64,000 bases of DNA from Streptococcus sp. k-402 (GCF_013277515.1 NZ_VMNB01000004.1:43884-107883), one strand, 5' to 3'. Positions 16,868 through 26,453 are shown, counted from the stretch's first letter. Notes: generated from the sequence alone by a model not told the origin. Translations and numbers: made by a program.

Positions 16868-18811
16868 GTGTCAAAAAAGGAAATCAATATTAACAATTAT
16901 AATGATGATGCCATTCAGGTGCTAGAAGGGTTGGATGCGGTCCGAAAACGTCCAGGGATGTATATTGGATCGACCGATGGAGCTGGTCTCCACCACCTCG
17001 TCTGGGAAATCGTCGACAATGCAGTCGATGAGGCCTTGTCTGGATTTGGTGACCGTATTGATGTGACCATCAATAAAGATGGCAGTTTAACGGTTCAAGA
17101 CCATGGTCGTGGGATGCCGACAGGTATGCACGCTATGGGAATCCCAACAGTTGAGGTTATCTTTACCATTCTCCACGCAGGAGGGAAATTCGGTCAAGGT
17201 GGTTATAAGACATCAGGTGGTCTCCACGGGGTAGGTTCTTCTGTTGTTAATGCCCTTTCTAGCTGGCTAGAAGTTGAAATCACCCGTGATGGCGCAGTTT
17301 ACAAGCAACGTTTTGAAAATGGTGGAAAACCTGTCACGACTCTGAAGAAAATCGGTACAGCACCCAAGTCTAAAACAGGTACAAAGGTTACGTTTATGCC
17401 TGATGCGACTATCTTTTCTACGACAGATTTCAAGTACAATACCATTTCAGAACGCCTCAATGAGTCAGCCTTTCTCTTGAAAAATGTGACCTTGTCTTTG
17501 ACAGACGAGCGAACAGATGAAGCAATTGAATTTCACTATGAGAATGGGGTACAGGACTTTGTTTCTTATCTAAACGAAGACAAGGAAACCTTGACGCCAG
17601 TCCTTTACTTTGAAGGTGAAGACAACGGTTTCCAAGTGGAAGTAGCCCTCCAGTACAATGATGGATTTTCAGATAACATTTTGTCCTTTGTCAATAACGT
17701 TCGTACCAAGGACGGTGGAACGCATGAAACAGGACTCAAGTCTGCCATTACCAAGGTTATGAACGACTACGCGCGTAAGACAGGTCTTCTCAAGGAAAAA
17801 GATAAAAACCTTGAAGGTTCAGACTATCGTGAGGGACTAGCGGCTGTTCTTTCTATCTTGGTTCCTGAAGAACACCTCCAGTTTGAAGGGCAGACCAAGG
17901 ACAAGCTAGGAAGCCCTCTTGCTCGTCCAGTTGTGGATGGCATTGTGGCGGATAAGTTGACCTTCTTCCTTATGGAAAATGGAGAATTGGCTTCTAACCT
18001 CATACGCAAGGCTATCAAGGCCCGTGATGCTCGTGAAGCGGCACGTAAGGCGCGTGATGAGAGCCGCAATGGTAAGAAGAACAAGAAGGACAAGGGCTTG
18101 TTGTCTGGGAAATTAACGCCAGCCCAGTCCAAGAATCCTGCAAAAAATGAACTCTATCTAGTCGAGGGGGACTCTGCCGGTGGCTCTGCCAAACAAGGTC
18201 GTGACCGCAAGTTCCAGGCTATTCTACCTCTTCGTGGTAAGGTTATCAATACAGCCAAGGCCAAGATGGCGGATATTCTCAAAAATGAAGAAATCAATAC
18301 CATGATTTATACCATCGGTGCGGGTGTTGGAGCAGACTTCTCTATTGAAGATGCCAACTATGACAAGATCATTATCATGACCGATGCGGACACCGATGGT
18401 GCCCATATCCAGACCTTGCTCTTGACATTTTTCTATCGTTACATGCGTCCCCTAGTTGAGGCAGGACACGTTTATATCGCCCTTCCGCCTCTTTACAAGA
18501 TGTCCAAAGGCAAAGGCAAGAAAGAAGAAGTAGCCTACGCATGGACAGACGGAGAACTTGAAGAACTCCGCAAGCAGTTCGGTAAAGGCGCTACCCTCCA
18601 ACGATATAAAGGACTTGGTGAGATGAATGCAGATCAGCTCTGGGAAACAACCATGAACCCAGAAACTCGTACCCTCATCCGTGTCACAATCGAAGACCTA
18701 GCCCGCGCCGAACGCCGCGTCAATGTCCTCATGGGCGACAAGGTCGAACCACGCCGTAAGTGGATTGAAGACAATGTCAAGTTTACGCTGGAAGAAGCGA
18801 CAGTTTTTTAA
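16868..18811 (+). CDS. parE: DNA topoisomerase IV subunit B
   Basis: 647-aa ATPase subunit of topoisomerase IV, which unlinks daughter chromosomes. GHKL ATP-binding residues are seen in EIVDNAVDEALSG, DHGRGMPTG and GGLHGVGSSVVNAL; the TOPRIM domain has EGDSAGGSA and MTDADTDGAH. Starts with GTG after AATAGGAGG. Quinolone-region residues read D435, I460 and E474, all the usual susceptible forms in pneumococcal numbering. parC lies 1.9 kb downstream with two accessory genes between them, so the pair is not directly adjacent. Confidence 0.96.
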   Translation: MSKKEININNYNDDAIQVLEGLDAVRKRPGMYIGSTDGAGLHHLVWEIVDNAVDEALSGFGDRIDVTINKDGSLTVQDHGRGMPTGMHAMGIPTVEVIFTILHAGGKFGQGGYKTSGGLHGVGSSVVNALSSWLEVEITRDGAVYKQRFENGGKPVTTLKKIGTAPKSKTGTKVTFMPDATIFSTTDFKYNTISERLNESAFLLKNVTLSLTDERTDEAIEFHYENGVQDFVSYLNEDKETLTPVLYFEGEDNGFQVEVALQYNDGFSDNILSFVNNVRTKDGGTHETGLKSAITKVMNDYARKTGLLKEKDKNLEGSDYREGLAAVLSILVPEEHLQFEGQTKDKLGSPLARPVVDGIVADKLTFFLMENGELASNLIRKAIKARDAREAARKARDESRNGKKNKKDKGLLSGKLTPAQSKNPAKNELYLVEGDSAGGSAKQGRDRKFQAILPLRGKVINTAKAKMADILKNEEINTMIYTIGAGVGADFSIEDANYDKIIIMTDADTDGAHIQTLLLTFFYRYMRPLVEAGHVYIALPPLYKMSKGKGKKEEVAYAWTDGELEELRKQFGKGATLQRYKGLGEMNADQLWETTMNPETRTLIRVTIEDLARAERRVNVLMGDKVEPRRKWIEDNVKFTLEEATVF

Positions 18812-18838
18812 GTTAGTTTTTAATGAATGGGTATAAAC

Positions 18839-19666
18839 ATGAGAACTGAAACAGAAATGCTCGATGTAATTTTAAAGACTGCTGAAACCTTACAAGTCGC
18901 GGCTGTCGCCATGTCTGGTTCACGGACTGATACAAAAGTCTCAAAAGATGAATTTCAAGACTATGACGTAGTCTATGTTATAGAGAATCTGGACGAGCTG
19001 ATTACAGATTTATCTTGGTTGGACCAGTTTGGCAAACGCGTTATCGAGCAAGAGGTTGCTCTTGACCATCGTCGTCTAAATCTTATGCTTTTTGAAGATG
19101 GTAATCGCATTGATTTGACCCTCTGCCCTAAAGAACACATGAAAGAATGGGTAGATAGCGAGTCGAAATTCATAGTTTTAGAAGATGAGAAGAGCCTGTT
19201 TGAGTCATATTATCCCAGTCCAAAGCGTTTCTGGATACATCCAGCTACTGAGACAGATTTTAAAAATTCCTGCAATGAATTTTGGTGGGTGTCAGCCTAC
19301 GTGGTCAAAGGAATCTGTCGTAAGCAAGTCATCTATGCCACTGACCATCTCTACGGCATTTGTCAACAAGAATTCTTGAAAATTTTGGCTTGGCAGGTAG
19401 CAAGTGATAAGGGAAAAGTAGACGTCGGCAAGAATTATAAATATCTCTTTAACTATTTACCTGCTGAGAAAGAAAAGGAATTCTCGAATCTGCTTGATTT
19501 TTCAAGTGTAGAGAAACTTACTAAGTCTTTGTTTGCTACGATGCAACTTTTCCACCAAGAAGCTCACTCCCTTGCTCACAAGATGGGCTTTGGCTACGAT
19601 AAGGAAGTGGCTGAGAAGATGATTAAGTATGCTGAGGAAAGAGTGAAGAAGTTTGGGAATAACTAG
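18839..19666 (+). CDS. ANT(6)-like aminoglycoside/streptomycin nucleotidyltransferase
   Basis: 275-aa soluble protein with the AadE/ANT(6) fold. GSRTD near 27-31 and the metal-binding pair D41/D43 in FQDYDVVYV fit the nucleotidyltransferase motif GS...DxD; RIDLTLCPKE follows. Chromosomal members in streptococci are widespread, and a resistance role here is unproven. Start taken at 18839 (MRTETEM, aligning with family starts); an in-frame ATG at 18827 would add four residues, and neither has a strong SD. Sits between parE and a RelA/SpoT-domain gene. Confidence 0.8.
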   Translation: MRTETEMLDVILKTAETLQVAAVAMSGSRTDTKVSKDEFQDYDVVYVIENLDELITDLSWLDQFGKRVIEQEVALDHRRLNLMLFEDGNRIDLTLCPKEHMKEWVDSESKFIVLEDEKSLFESYYPSPKRFWIHPATETDFKNSCNEFWWVSAYVVKGICRKQVIYATDHLYGICQQEFLKILAWQVASDKGKVDVGKNYKYLFNYLPAEKEKEFSNLLDFSSVEKLTKSLFATMQLFHQEAHSLAHKMGFGYDKEVAEKMIKYAEERVKKFGNN

Positions 19667-19695
19667 AAAAATGAAAAAGCGAGAGGAGAAGACTC

Positions 19696-20256
19696 ATGAT
19701 TGAAAAAGTGGAACGCCTCATTACAGAGATTAATCGTATTCATCGAGAATATTCTAAAGATTATTTTAAAACGGGTAAGGTGGAAAAAATCAATCTCAAG
19801 CATACCTTTTCAAAAGTTCCGACGAAAGCGATTTTGGCCTACCGTCTGAATTTACATGAGTCAATTAATGATTATCTGATGAAAGCGGATGTCCAAGATA
19901 TTGCCTATGTTTATCGTGTCAAAACTTCTGAGTCTATTTTAGATAAAATTACACGTTTTTCAGAGCGTCAAGAGGGCTATCCTGTGAATTCAATTCTTAA
20001 TGATATTTTTGGTGCTCGTATGATTTTAAGTTCCAAAGAGATTGCTCAAGTCATGGAGGAATTAGATGATTGGCAAGAGCTGTACGGACTAAAAAACTGG
20101 TATTTACGTGATAAAGATGGCTATGTCGGTATTCATATCTATTTTAAAAATAAAAGTAATTTTCACTATCCATGGGAACTCCAACTTTGGGATAAGAAAG
20201 ATGTAGATAGCAATATCGCTAGTCATATCAAGTATAAACGAGGATTTGTGAAGTAG
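19696..20256 (+). CDS. Small RelA/SpoT-domain protein (possible alarmone synthetase)
   Basis: 186-aa protein with motifs of the (p)ppGpp synthetase domain: RVKTSESILDK (74-84), NDIFGARMI (102-110), GYVGIHIYF (142-150) and WELQLWD (160-166). The putative catalytic Asp (D103) and Glu (E161) are kept, but the Arg of the usual GYRxxH and the Arg after the ELQ are changed, so activity may be altered or lost. No hydrolase, TGS or ACT domains. SD GAGAGGAGAAG. Thirty nt after the ANT(6)-like gene, probably one transcript. Could be a small alarmone synthetase or toxin-like relative; role unknown. Confidence 0.7.
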   Translation: MIEKVERLITEINRIHREYSKDYFKTGKVEKINLKHTFSKVPTKAILAYRLNLHESINDYLMKADVQDIAYVYRVKTSESILDKITRFSERQEGYPVNSILNDIFGARMILSSKEIAQVMEELDDWQELYGLKNWYLRDKDGYVGIHIYFKNKSNFHYPWELQLWDKKDVDSNIASHIKYKRGFVK

Positions 20257-20333
20257 ACACTTCAAGTGGAAATGACGATACAGGAATTGGGTGAAACTCA
20301 CTTACTCTATATTTTTTCTTTTTCCATAATATT

Positions 20334-20403
20334 TACTCTCCATTCTTCGAAAGGAGTTGAACACGCCCTAAATGCTATGTGAAAATTCCTTAATACTAAC
20401 CGA
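20334..20403 (+). repeat. Collapsed copy of the structured SD-to-ATG element (E4)
   Basis: Positions 20334-20385 match 20608-20659 at 47 of 52 bases by my count, covering GAAAGGAG, GAACACGCCC and GTGAAAA. After that the central rod is missing and a tail-like TTCCTTAATACTAACC follows. It delivers no ATG. It looks like a deletion derivative of E6, 274 nt upstream of it. Confidence 0.55.
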
Positions 20404-20432
20404 ATCAATAAATTTTAAACACTTTAAACTAC

Positions 20433-20585
20433 AGAAAGGATAGTTTGGTTACTTATCGTAACTGAACACGGGACTAAGACTTAGGAAACAAGAGAAATCT
20501 ACTTGGGTTCATTGAACCCTATATCGATTTCCTATTTTTCTACAGAAATTTTCGGCAAGCCGAATCGTCCCTTTATATCTTAACT
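20433..20585 (+). promoter_or_regulatory. Structured SD-to-ATG element before parC, upstream copy (E5)
   Basis: SD-like AGAAAGGA at 20433-20440. Hairpin 1: GTTAC (20448-20452) with GTAAC (20458-20462), followed by the conserved CTGAACACGGG. The rod is closed by GGGAC (20470-20474) with GTCCC (20567-20571). GAAATC (20494-20499) pairs with GATTTC (20526-20531), tipped by GGGTTC/GAACCC, then CCTATTTTT as in E3 and E8. An extra hairpin TTCGGC/GCCGAA sits on the 3' side. The tail TTTATATCTTAACT is identical to that of deoD's element, but E6 replaces the expected ATG. Confidence 0.6.
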
Positions 20586-20622
20586 GAACACCTTTTCTGT
20601 AAAAACCTACTCTATATTCTTT

Positions 20623-20737
20623 GAAAGGAGTTGAACACGCCCTAAATGCTGGGTGAAAAAGATAAATTCTCTTGTGAGCTTGCTTACTTCAAGAATTTTC
20701 TATTTTCACTTGGTATTTTACGGGCTCTGTATCCTAT
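20623..20737 (+). promoter_or_regulatory. Structured SD-to-ATG element abutting parC (E6)
   Basis: GAAAGGAG at 20623-20630 is the only SD-like site before parC. GCCC (20639-20642) pairs with GGGC (20722-20725), GTGAAAA (20653-20659) with TTTTCAC (20703-20709), then the conserved AGATA faces TTCTA, and AATTCT pairs with AGAATT. The tail TCTGTATCCTAT abuts the parC ATG at 20738. SD-to-ATG distance is 107 nt if unfolded. Confidence 0.6.
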
Positions 20738-23209
20738 ATGAGTAACATTCAAAACATGTCCCTTGAGGACATTATGGGAGAGCGCTTTGGTCGCTACTCC
20801 AAGTACATTATTCAAGACCGGGCCTTGCCAGATATTCGGGATGGCTTGAAGCCGGTTCAGCGTCGCATTCTTTATTCGATGAATAAGGATGGCAATACTT
20901 TTGACAAGAGCTACCGCAAGTCGGCCAAGTCTGTCGGGAATATCATGGGGAATTTTCACCCACACGGTGACAGTTCCATCTATGATGCCATGGTCCGTAT
21001 GTCACAGGACTGGAAAAATCGTGAGATTCTAGTCGAAATGCACGGTAATAACGGTTCTATGGACGGTGATCCGCCTGCGGCTATGCGTTATACTGAGGCG
21101 CGTTTGTCTGAGATTGCAGGCTACCTTCTTCAAGATATCGAGAAAAAGACCGTTCCTTTTGCTTGGAACTTTGATGACACCGAAAAAGAGCCGACTGTTC
21201 TGCCAGCAGCCTTTCCAAATCTTTTGGTCAATGGTTCGACTGGTATTTCGGCTGGATATGCCACAGACATTCCTCCCCATAATTTGGCTGAGGTCATTGA
21301 TGCGGCGGTTTACATGATTGACCATCCAACGGCCAAAGTTGAAAAACTCATGGAATTCTTGCCTGGGCCAGATTTCCCTACAGGAGCTATCATCCAAGGA
21401 CGTGATGAAATCAAGAAAGCTTATGAAACCGGAAAAGGGCGCGTGGTTGTTCGTTCCAAGACCGAAATTGAAAAGCTAAAAGGTGGTAAGGAACAAATTG
21501 TTGTCACTGAGATTCCCTATGAGATTAATAAGGCCAATCTAGTCAAGAAAATCGATGAAGTCCGTGTCAATAACAAGGTAGCAGGAATCGCTGAGGTTCG
21601 TGATGAGTCTGACCGTGATGGTCTTCGTATCGCTATTGAACTTAAGAAAGACGCTAATACGGAGCTTGTTCTCAACTACCTTTTCAAGTACACTGACCTA
21701 CAAATCAACTACAACTTCAACATGGTGGCGATTGACAATTTCACACCTCGTCAGGTTGGGATCGTTCCAATCTTGTCTAGCTATATTGCCCACCGCCGTG
21801 AAGTGATTTTGGCGCGTTCACGCTTTGATAAGGAAAAGGCTGAAAAACGTCTCCATATCGTCGAAGGTTTGATTCGCGTGATTTCGATTTTGGACGAAGT
21901 CATTGCGCTTATCCGTGCTTCTGAGAATAAGGCTGATGCCAAGGAAAATCTCAAGGTCAGCTATGATTTTACAGAAGAGCAGGCTGAGGCTATCGTAACC
22001 TTGCAACTGTACCGTTTGACCAATACCGATGTGGTTGTCTTACAGGAAGAAGAAGCCGAACTTCGTGAAAAGATTGCCATGCTTGCTGCTATTATCGGGG
22101 ATGAACGGACTATGTACAATCTCATGAAGAAAGAACTTCGTGAGGTTAAGAAGAAGTTTGCGACTCCGCGTTTGAGTAGCTTAGAAGACACTGCGAAAGT
22201 AATCGAGATTGATACAGCTAGTCTGATTGCAGAGGAAGATACCTACGTCAGCGTGACCAAGGCAGGTTACATCAAGCGTACCAGCCCACGTTCCTTTGCG
22301 GCTTCCACTCTGGAAGAAATTGGCAAACGTGATGACGATCGTTTGATTTTTGTTCAATCTGCCAAGACAACCCAGCACCTCTTGATGTTCACAAGTCTTG
22401 GAAATGTCATCTACAGACCAATCCATGAATTGGCAGATATTCGTTGGAAGGACATCGGAGAGCACCTGAGCCAGACCATTACAAATTTTGAAGCGAATGA
22501 AGAAATTCTTTATGCGGAAGTACTGGAACAGTTCGCTGATGCGACAACCTATTTTGCGGCGACTCGTCTCGGTCAAATCAAGCGTGTAGAACGAAAAGAA
22601 TTCACCCCATGGCGGACCTATAAATCTAAGTCTGTCAAGTATGCTAAGCTCAAAGACGAGACAGACCAGATTGTAGCAGTGGCTCCGATTAAACTAGATG
22701 ATATTCTCTTGATTAGCCAAAACGGTTATGCTCTGCGTTTCAATATCGAAGAGGTTCCGGTTGTAGGTGCCAAGGCTGCAGGTGTCAAGGCTATGAATTT
22801 GAAAGAAGATGGTGTCCTCCAAGCAGCCTTTATTTGCAATACATCATCTTTCTACCTCTTGACTCAGCGTGGAAGTTTGAAACGTGTTTCTGTTGAGGAA
22901 ATTCCAGCAACCAGCCGTGCCAAACGAGGACTTCAAGTCTTGCGTGAGTTGAAAAACAAACCGCACCGTGTCTTCTTGGCAGGAGCAGTTGCAGAACAAG
23001 GCTTCGTTGGTGACCTCTTTAGTACAGAAGTGGACGAGAATGACCAAACTCTGCTTGTTCAATCTAACAAAGGAACAATCTATGAAAGTCGATTGCAAGA
23101 CTTGAATTTGTCAGAACGCACAAGTAACGGTAGCTTCATCTCTGACACGATTTCAGATGAAGAAGTTTTTGACGCTTACCTTAAAGAAGTATTTACTGAA
23201 GCTAAATAA
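20738..23209 (+). CDS. parC: DNA topoisomerase IV subunit A
   Basis: 823-aa breakage-reunion subunit of topoisomerase IV, partner of ParE. The N-terminal winged-helix/tower part holds the catalytic Tyr in AAMRYTEARL (Y118) and the quinolone region HPHGDSSIYD. S79, D83 and K137 are the usual susceptible residues; position 91 is Asp, which I recall as Asn in most pneumococci and Asp in viridans relatives. C-terminal beta-pinwheel repeats follow about residue 490. No SD stands next to the ATG; structured element E6 fills that place. Confidence 0.96.
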   Translation: MSNIQNMSLEDIMGERFGRYSKYIIQDRALPDIRDGLKPVQRRILYSMNKDGNTFDKSYRKSAKSVGNIMGNFHPHGDSSIYDAMVRMSQDWKNREILVEMHGNNGSMDGDPPAAMRYTEARLSEIAGYLLQDIEKKTVPFAWNFDDTEKEPTVLPAAFPNLLVNGSTGISAGYATDIPPHNLAEVIDAAVYMIDHPTAKVEKLMEFLPGPDFPTGAIIQGRDEIKKAYETGKGRVVVRSKTEIEKLKGGKEQIVVTEIPYEINKANLVKKIDEVRVNNKVAGIAEVRDESDRDGLRIAIELKKDANTELVLNYLFKYTDLQINYNFNMVAIDNFTPRQVGIVPILSSYIAHRREVILARSRFDKEKAEKRLHIVEGLIRVISILDEVIALIRASENKADAKENLKVSYDFTEEQAEAIVTLQLYRLTNTDVVVLQEEEAELREKIAMLAAIIGDERTMYNLMKKELREVKKKFATPRLSSLEDTAKVIEIDTASLIAEEDTYVSVTKAGYIKRTSPRSFAASTLEEIGKRDDDRLIFVQSAKTTQHLLMFTSLGNVIYRPIHELADIRWKDIGEHLSQTITNFEANEEILYAEVLEQFADATTYFAATRLGQIKRVERKEFTPWRTYKSKSVKYAKLKDETDQIVAVAPIKLDDILLISQNGYALRFNIEEVPVVGAKAAGVKAMNLKEDGVLQAAFICNTSSFYLLTQRGSLKRVSVEEIPATSRAKRGLQVLRELKNKPHRVFLAGAVAEQGFVGDLFSTEVDENDQTLLVQSNKGTIYESRLQDLNLSERTSNGSFISDTISDEEVFDAYLKEVFTEAK

Positions 23210-23217
23210 GTGAAATG

Positions 23218-23248
23218 AAGAATCAGTTCTAAGAGCTGGTTCTTTTTA
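23218..23248 (+). terminator. parC terminator
   Basis: AAGAATCAG and GCTGGTTCTT arms followed by TTTTTATT. Confidence 0.75.
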
Positions 23249-23281
23249 TTGAAGAAATTTTCTGAAAATTACAAAATATAC

Positions 23282-23309
23282 TTGCTATTTTAGAAAAATA
23301 GTGTAGAAT
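23282..23309 (+). promoter_or_regulatory. ilvE promoter
   Basis: TTGCTA (23282-23287), 16-nt spacer, TAGAAT (23304-23309). The 5' leader is short and no attenuator is visible. Confidence 0.6.
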
Positions 23310-23343
23310 ATAAGAAATAGGTTTTTAGAATAAGGAGTGGAAT

Positions 23344-24366
23344 ATGACAGTAACGATTGATTGGGAAAACCTTGGTTTTTCCTATATGAAATTACCTTAT
23401 CGCTATATTGCTCATTTTAAAAATGGACAATGGAATCAAGGAGAGCTTACAGAGGATGCAACTTTGCATATTTCAGAGTCTTCTCCAAGTCTCCACTATG
23501 GACAACAAGCATTTGAAGGTTTGAAAGCTTATCGTACTAAGGATGGCAGTATTCAACTGTTCCGTCCTGATGAAAATGCTAAACGCCTGCAACGGACATG
23601 TGACCGTCTCTTGATGCCACAAGTTCCGACAGAAATGTTTGTAGAAGCTTGTAAAGCAGTTGTTCGTGCCAATGAAGAATACGTACCACCGTACGGAACA
23701 GGTGGAACCCTCTATCTTCGTCCTCTTTTGATTGGTGTCGGAGATATTATTGGGGTAAAACCAGCAGAAGAGTACATTTTCACCATATTTGCTATGCCAG
23801 TTGGAAATTACTTTAAAGGTGGTTTGGTCCCAACCAACTTCTTGATTCAGGATGAATACGACCGTGCAGCTCCAAATGGTACAGGTGCAGCTAAGGTTGG
23901 TGGAAACTATGCTGCCAGTCTCTTGCCAGGGAAATTGGCCAAGTCACGTCATTTCTCAGATGTTATTTACCTAGACCCTTCAACTCATACAAAGATTGAA
24001 GAAGTCGGATCAGCTAACTTCTTTGGAATCACAGCTGATAATGAATTTGTAACGCCATTGAGTCCATCTATCTTGCCATCTATTACCAAGTATTCCTTGC
24101 TTTATTTGGCAGAACATCGCTTGGGTTTAACTCCTATTGAGGGTGATGTTCCAATTGATAACCTTGACCGTTTTGTAGAGGCGGGTGCCTGTGGTACCGC
24201 AGCGGTTATTTCACCAATCGGTGGAATTCAGCACGGTGATGATTTTCATGTATTCTATAGTGAAACAGAAGTAGGACCTGTGACTCGTAAACTCTATGAT
24301 GAACTGACAGGAATTCAGTTTGGTGATATTCCAGCGCCAGAAGGTTGGATTGTAAAAGTAGATTAA
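23344..24366 (+). CDS. ilvE: Branched-chain amino acid aminotransferase
   Basis: 340-aa PLP enzyme making Leu, Ile and Val from their 2-oxo acids with glutamate. The PLP lysine is K184 in GAAKVGGNYA; EVGSANFFG and the GACGTAAVI phosphate-binding loop are present. SD AAGGAG lies 8 nt before the ATG. It stands alone, away from the other ilv genes, with its own promoter; the peptide-binding lipoprotein follows 22 nt later and probably shares the transcript. Confidence 0.95.
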   Translation: MTVTIDWENLGFSYMKLPYRYIAHFKNGQWNQGELTEDATLHISESSPSLHYGQQAFEGLKAYRTKDGSIQLFRPDENAKRLQRTCDRLLMPQVPTEMFVEACKAVVRANEEYVPPYGTGGTLYLRPLLIGVGDIIGVKPAEEYIFTIFAMPVGNYFKGGLVPTNFLIQDEYDRAAPNGTGAAKVGGNYAASLLPGKLAKSRHFSDVIYLDPSTHTKIEEVGSANFFGITADNEFVTPLSPSILPSITKYSLLYLAEHRLGLTPIEGDVPIDNLDRFVEAGACGTAAVISPIGGIQHGDDFHVFYSETEVGPVTRKLYDELTGIQFGDIPAPEGWIVKVD

Positions 24367-24388
24367 AAATATATTAAGGGAGATTTTT

Positions 24389-26356
24389 ATGAAATCGAAA
24401 AAGTGGATTTTAACAACAGGACTTATCCTAAGCACAACAGCTCTTTTAGCAGCCTGTGGAAAAGCTGATAAAGAAGCCGATGCTCCGACAACATTTTCTT
24501 ATGTTTATGCAGTGGATCCAGCATCCTTGGACTACAGCATAGCAACGCGTACATCCACAACAGATATTATCGGGAATGTCGTTGATGGTTTGATGGAAAA
24601 TGATAAATATGGTAATGTTATTCCTTCTTTGGCTGAGGATTGGTCTGTCTCAAAAGATGGATTGACTTATACCTATAAACTTCGTAAAGGAGTGAAATGG
24701 TACACATCAGAAGGCGAAGAATACGCAGAAGTAACAGCCCATGACTTTGTGACAGGACTAAAACACGTGGCTGATGGTAAGTCAGACGGTGTCTCTCTCA
24801 TCCAAAATTCAATCAAAGGCTTGGACGCCTATATGACTGGTGAAACCAATGATTTCTCTACAGTTGGCGTTAAAGCTTTGGATGACTACACAGTTGAGTA
24901 TACATTGAATGCGCCAGAAAGTTTCTGGAATTCAAAAGTTACAACAGCGACGATGTTGCCTGTAAATGAAGAGTTTTTAAAGGCATCAGGAAAGAATTAC
25001 GGAGAGGTTAGCCCAGCAGGTATTCTCTACAATGGTCCTTATTTCTTAAAAACATTGACTTCTAAATCGTTGATTGAATATGAAAAAAATCCAAATTACT
25101 GGGATAAAGAAAATGTTAAAATTGAGAAGATTAAATTGACCTACTACGATGGCTCAGATCAGGAGTCTTTGATCCGTAGCTTCTCCTCTGGTGCTTATAC
25201 GACAGCCCGTCTCTTCCCAAGCAGCTCAAACTTTGCTTCAACTTTGGAACAATACGGAGATAAAATCACTTATAGCCCGCAAGATTCAAGTAGTTATTAC
25301 TTTACTTTTAACGTAAATCGTCAGTCATACAATAAAACTGCGAAAACAAGCGAAGAGCAAAAGACTTCTACAAAAGAAGCTATGCTTAATAAGGACTTCC
25401 GTCAGGCTATCAACTTTGCCTTCAACCGTCATTCGTATGCTGCCCAGCTAAACGGTGAAGATGGTGCGGACAAGATTATTCGTAACAGCCTTGTTCCAGA
25501 TAACTTTGTGCAAGCTGGTGGTAAGAACTTTGGTCAAATCGCTCAAGCAGAGTTGGTGAACTATGGTGACCAATGGAAAGGTGTTGAGCTAGTTGACGGT
25601 AAAGATTCTATCTACAACCCTGAAAAGGCTAAAGTTGCTTTCGAAAAAGCTAAGAAAGACTTGGAATCTAAAGGGGTAACCTTCCCAATTCACTTGGATG
25701 TCCCGGTTGAACAAACAGATACTATCGCCGTTCAACAAAGCAACTCTTTCAAACAGTCTATTGAATCAACTCTTGGTGCTGAAAATGTTGTCATCGATGT
25801 ACTTCAAATGACAGATAATGAAAAAGAAACGATTACATCACAAGCGCGTGTTCCTTCTCAAAAAGACTATGATTTGAACAGTACAGGATGGGCTCCAAGC
25901 TATCAAGATCCAGCGTCTTACTTGAATATTATGGATCCAAAATCTGGTTCTGCCATGAAACACCTTGGTATTACAAAAGGAAAAGATAAGGATGTTGTAG
26001 CTAAACTTGGTTTGGATCAATATAAGAAATTGTTAGAAGATGCTGTTTCTGAGACCACTGACCTAGAGAAGAGATATGAAAAATATGCCAAAGCTCAAGC
26101 TTGGTTGACAGATAGTTCATTATTGATGCCAACAGCTTCATCTGGTGGTTCTCCAGTTGTAAGTAACGTCGTGCCATTCTCAAAACCGTACTCACAAGTT
26201 GGTATTAAAGGTGACCCATATATCTTTAAAGGAATGAAATTGCAAAAAGATATTGTTACAACAAAAGAATATGACGAAGCTCTTAAAAAATGGCAAAAAG
26301 AAAAATTGGAATCCAATAGCAAATACCAAAAAGAACTAGAAAAGCATATTAAATAA
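24389..26356 (+). CDS. Oligopeptide-binding lipoprotein (OppA/AliA/AliB type)
   Basis: 655-aa extracytoplasmic solute-binding protein of family 5. Signal peptide with lipobox LLAAC, lipidated C23. The mature sequence has the family's DPASLDYSIATR start and LAEDWSVSKDGLTYTYKLRKGVKW region split around residue 95. It is an orphan binding protein: no permease or ATPase genes are adjacent, so it presumably serves the Ami/Opp system elsewhere, as AliA and AliB do. AliB, AliC and AliD are all possible names; I cannot choose. Reading frame is intact. Confidence 0.88.
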   Translation: MKSKKWILTTGLILSTTALLAACGKADKEADAPTTFSYVYAVDPASLDYSIATRTSTTDIIGNVVDGLMENDKYGNVIPSLAEDWSVSKDGLTYTYKLRKGVKWYTSEGEEYAEVTAHDFVTGLKHVADGKSDGVSLIQNSIKGLDAYMTGETNDFSTVGVKALDDYTVEYTLNAPESFWNSKVTTATMLPVNEEFLKASGKNYGEVSPAGILYNGPYFLKTLTSKSLIEYEKNPNYWDKENVKIEKIKLTYYDGSDQESLIRSFSSGAYTTARLFPSSSNFASTLEQYGDKITYSPQDSSSYYFTFNVNRQSYNKTAKTSEEQKTSTKEAMLNKDFRQAINFAFNRHSYAAQLNGEDGADKIIRNSLVPDNFVQAGGKNFGQIAQAELVNYGDQWKGVELVDGKDSIYNPEKAKVAFEKAKKDLESKGVTFPIHLDVPVEQTDTIAVQQSNSFKQSIESTLGAENVVIDVLQMTDNEKETITSQARVPSQKDYDLNSTGWAPSYQDPASYLNIMDPKSGSAMKHLGITKGKDKDVVAKLGLDQYKKLLEDAVSETTDLEKRYEKYAKAQAWLTDSSLLMPTASSGGSPVVSNVVPFSKPYSQVGIKGDPYIFKGMKLQKDIVTTKEYDEALKKWQKEKLESNSKYQKELEKHIK

Positions 26357-26361
26357 AGCAG

Positions 26362-26400
26362 AAAACTCTATGTCAGACAAGCCTGATATAGAGTTTTTTC
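26362..26400 (+). terminator. Terminator after the peptide-binding lipoprotein gene
   Basis: AAAACTCTAT pairs with ATAGAGTTTT (with inner TCAG/CTGA), followed by TT. Confidence 0.85.
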
Positions 26401-26453
26401 TTGCTAGTTTTAGGATTTTCTTGTAAAATAGAAAAAGTGAAGAGAGGTATGAA

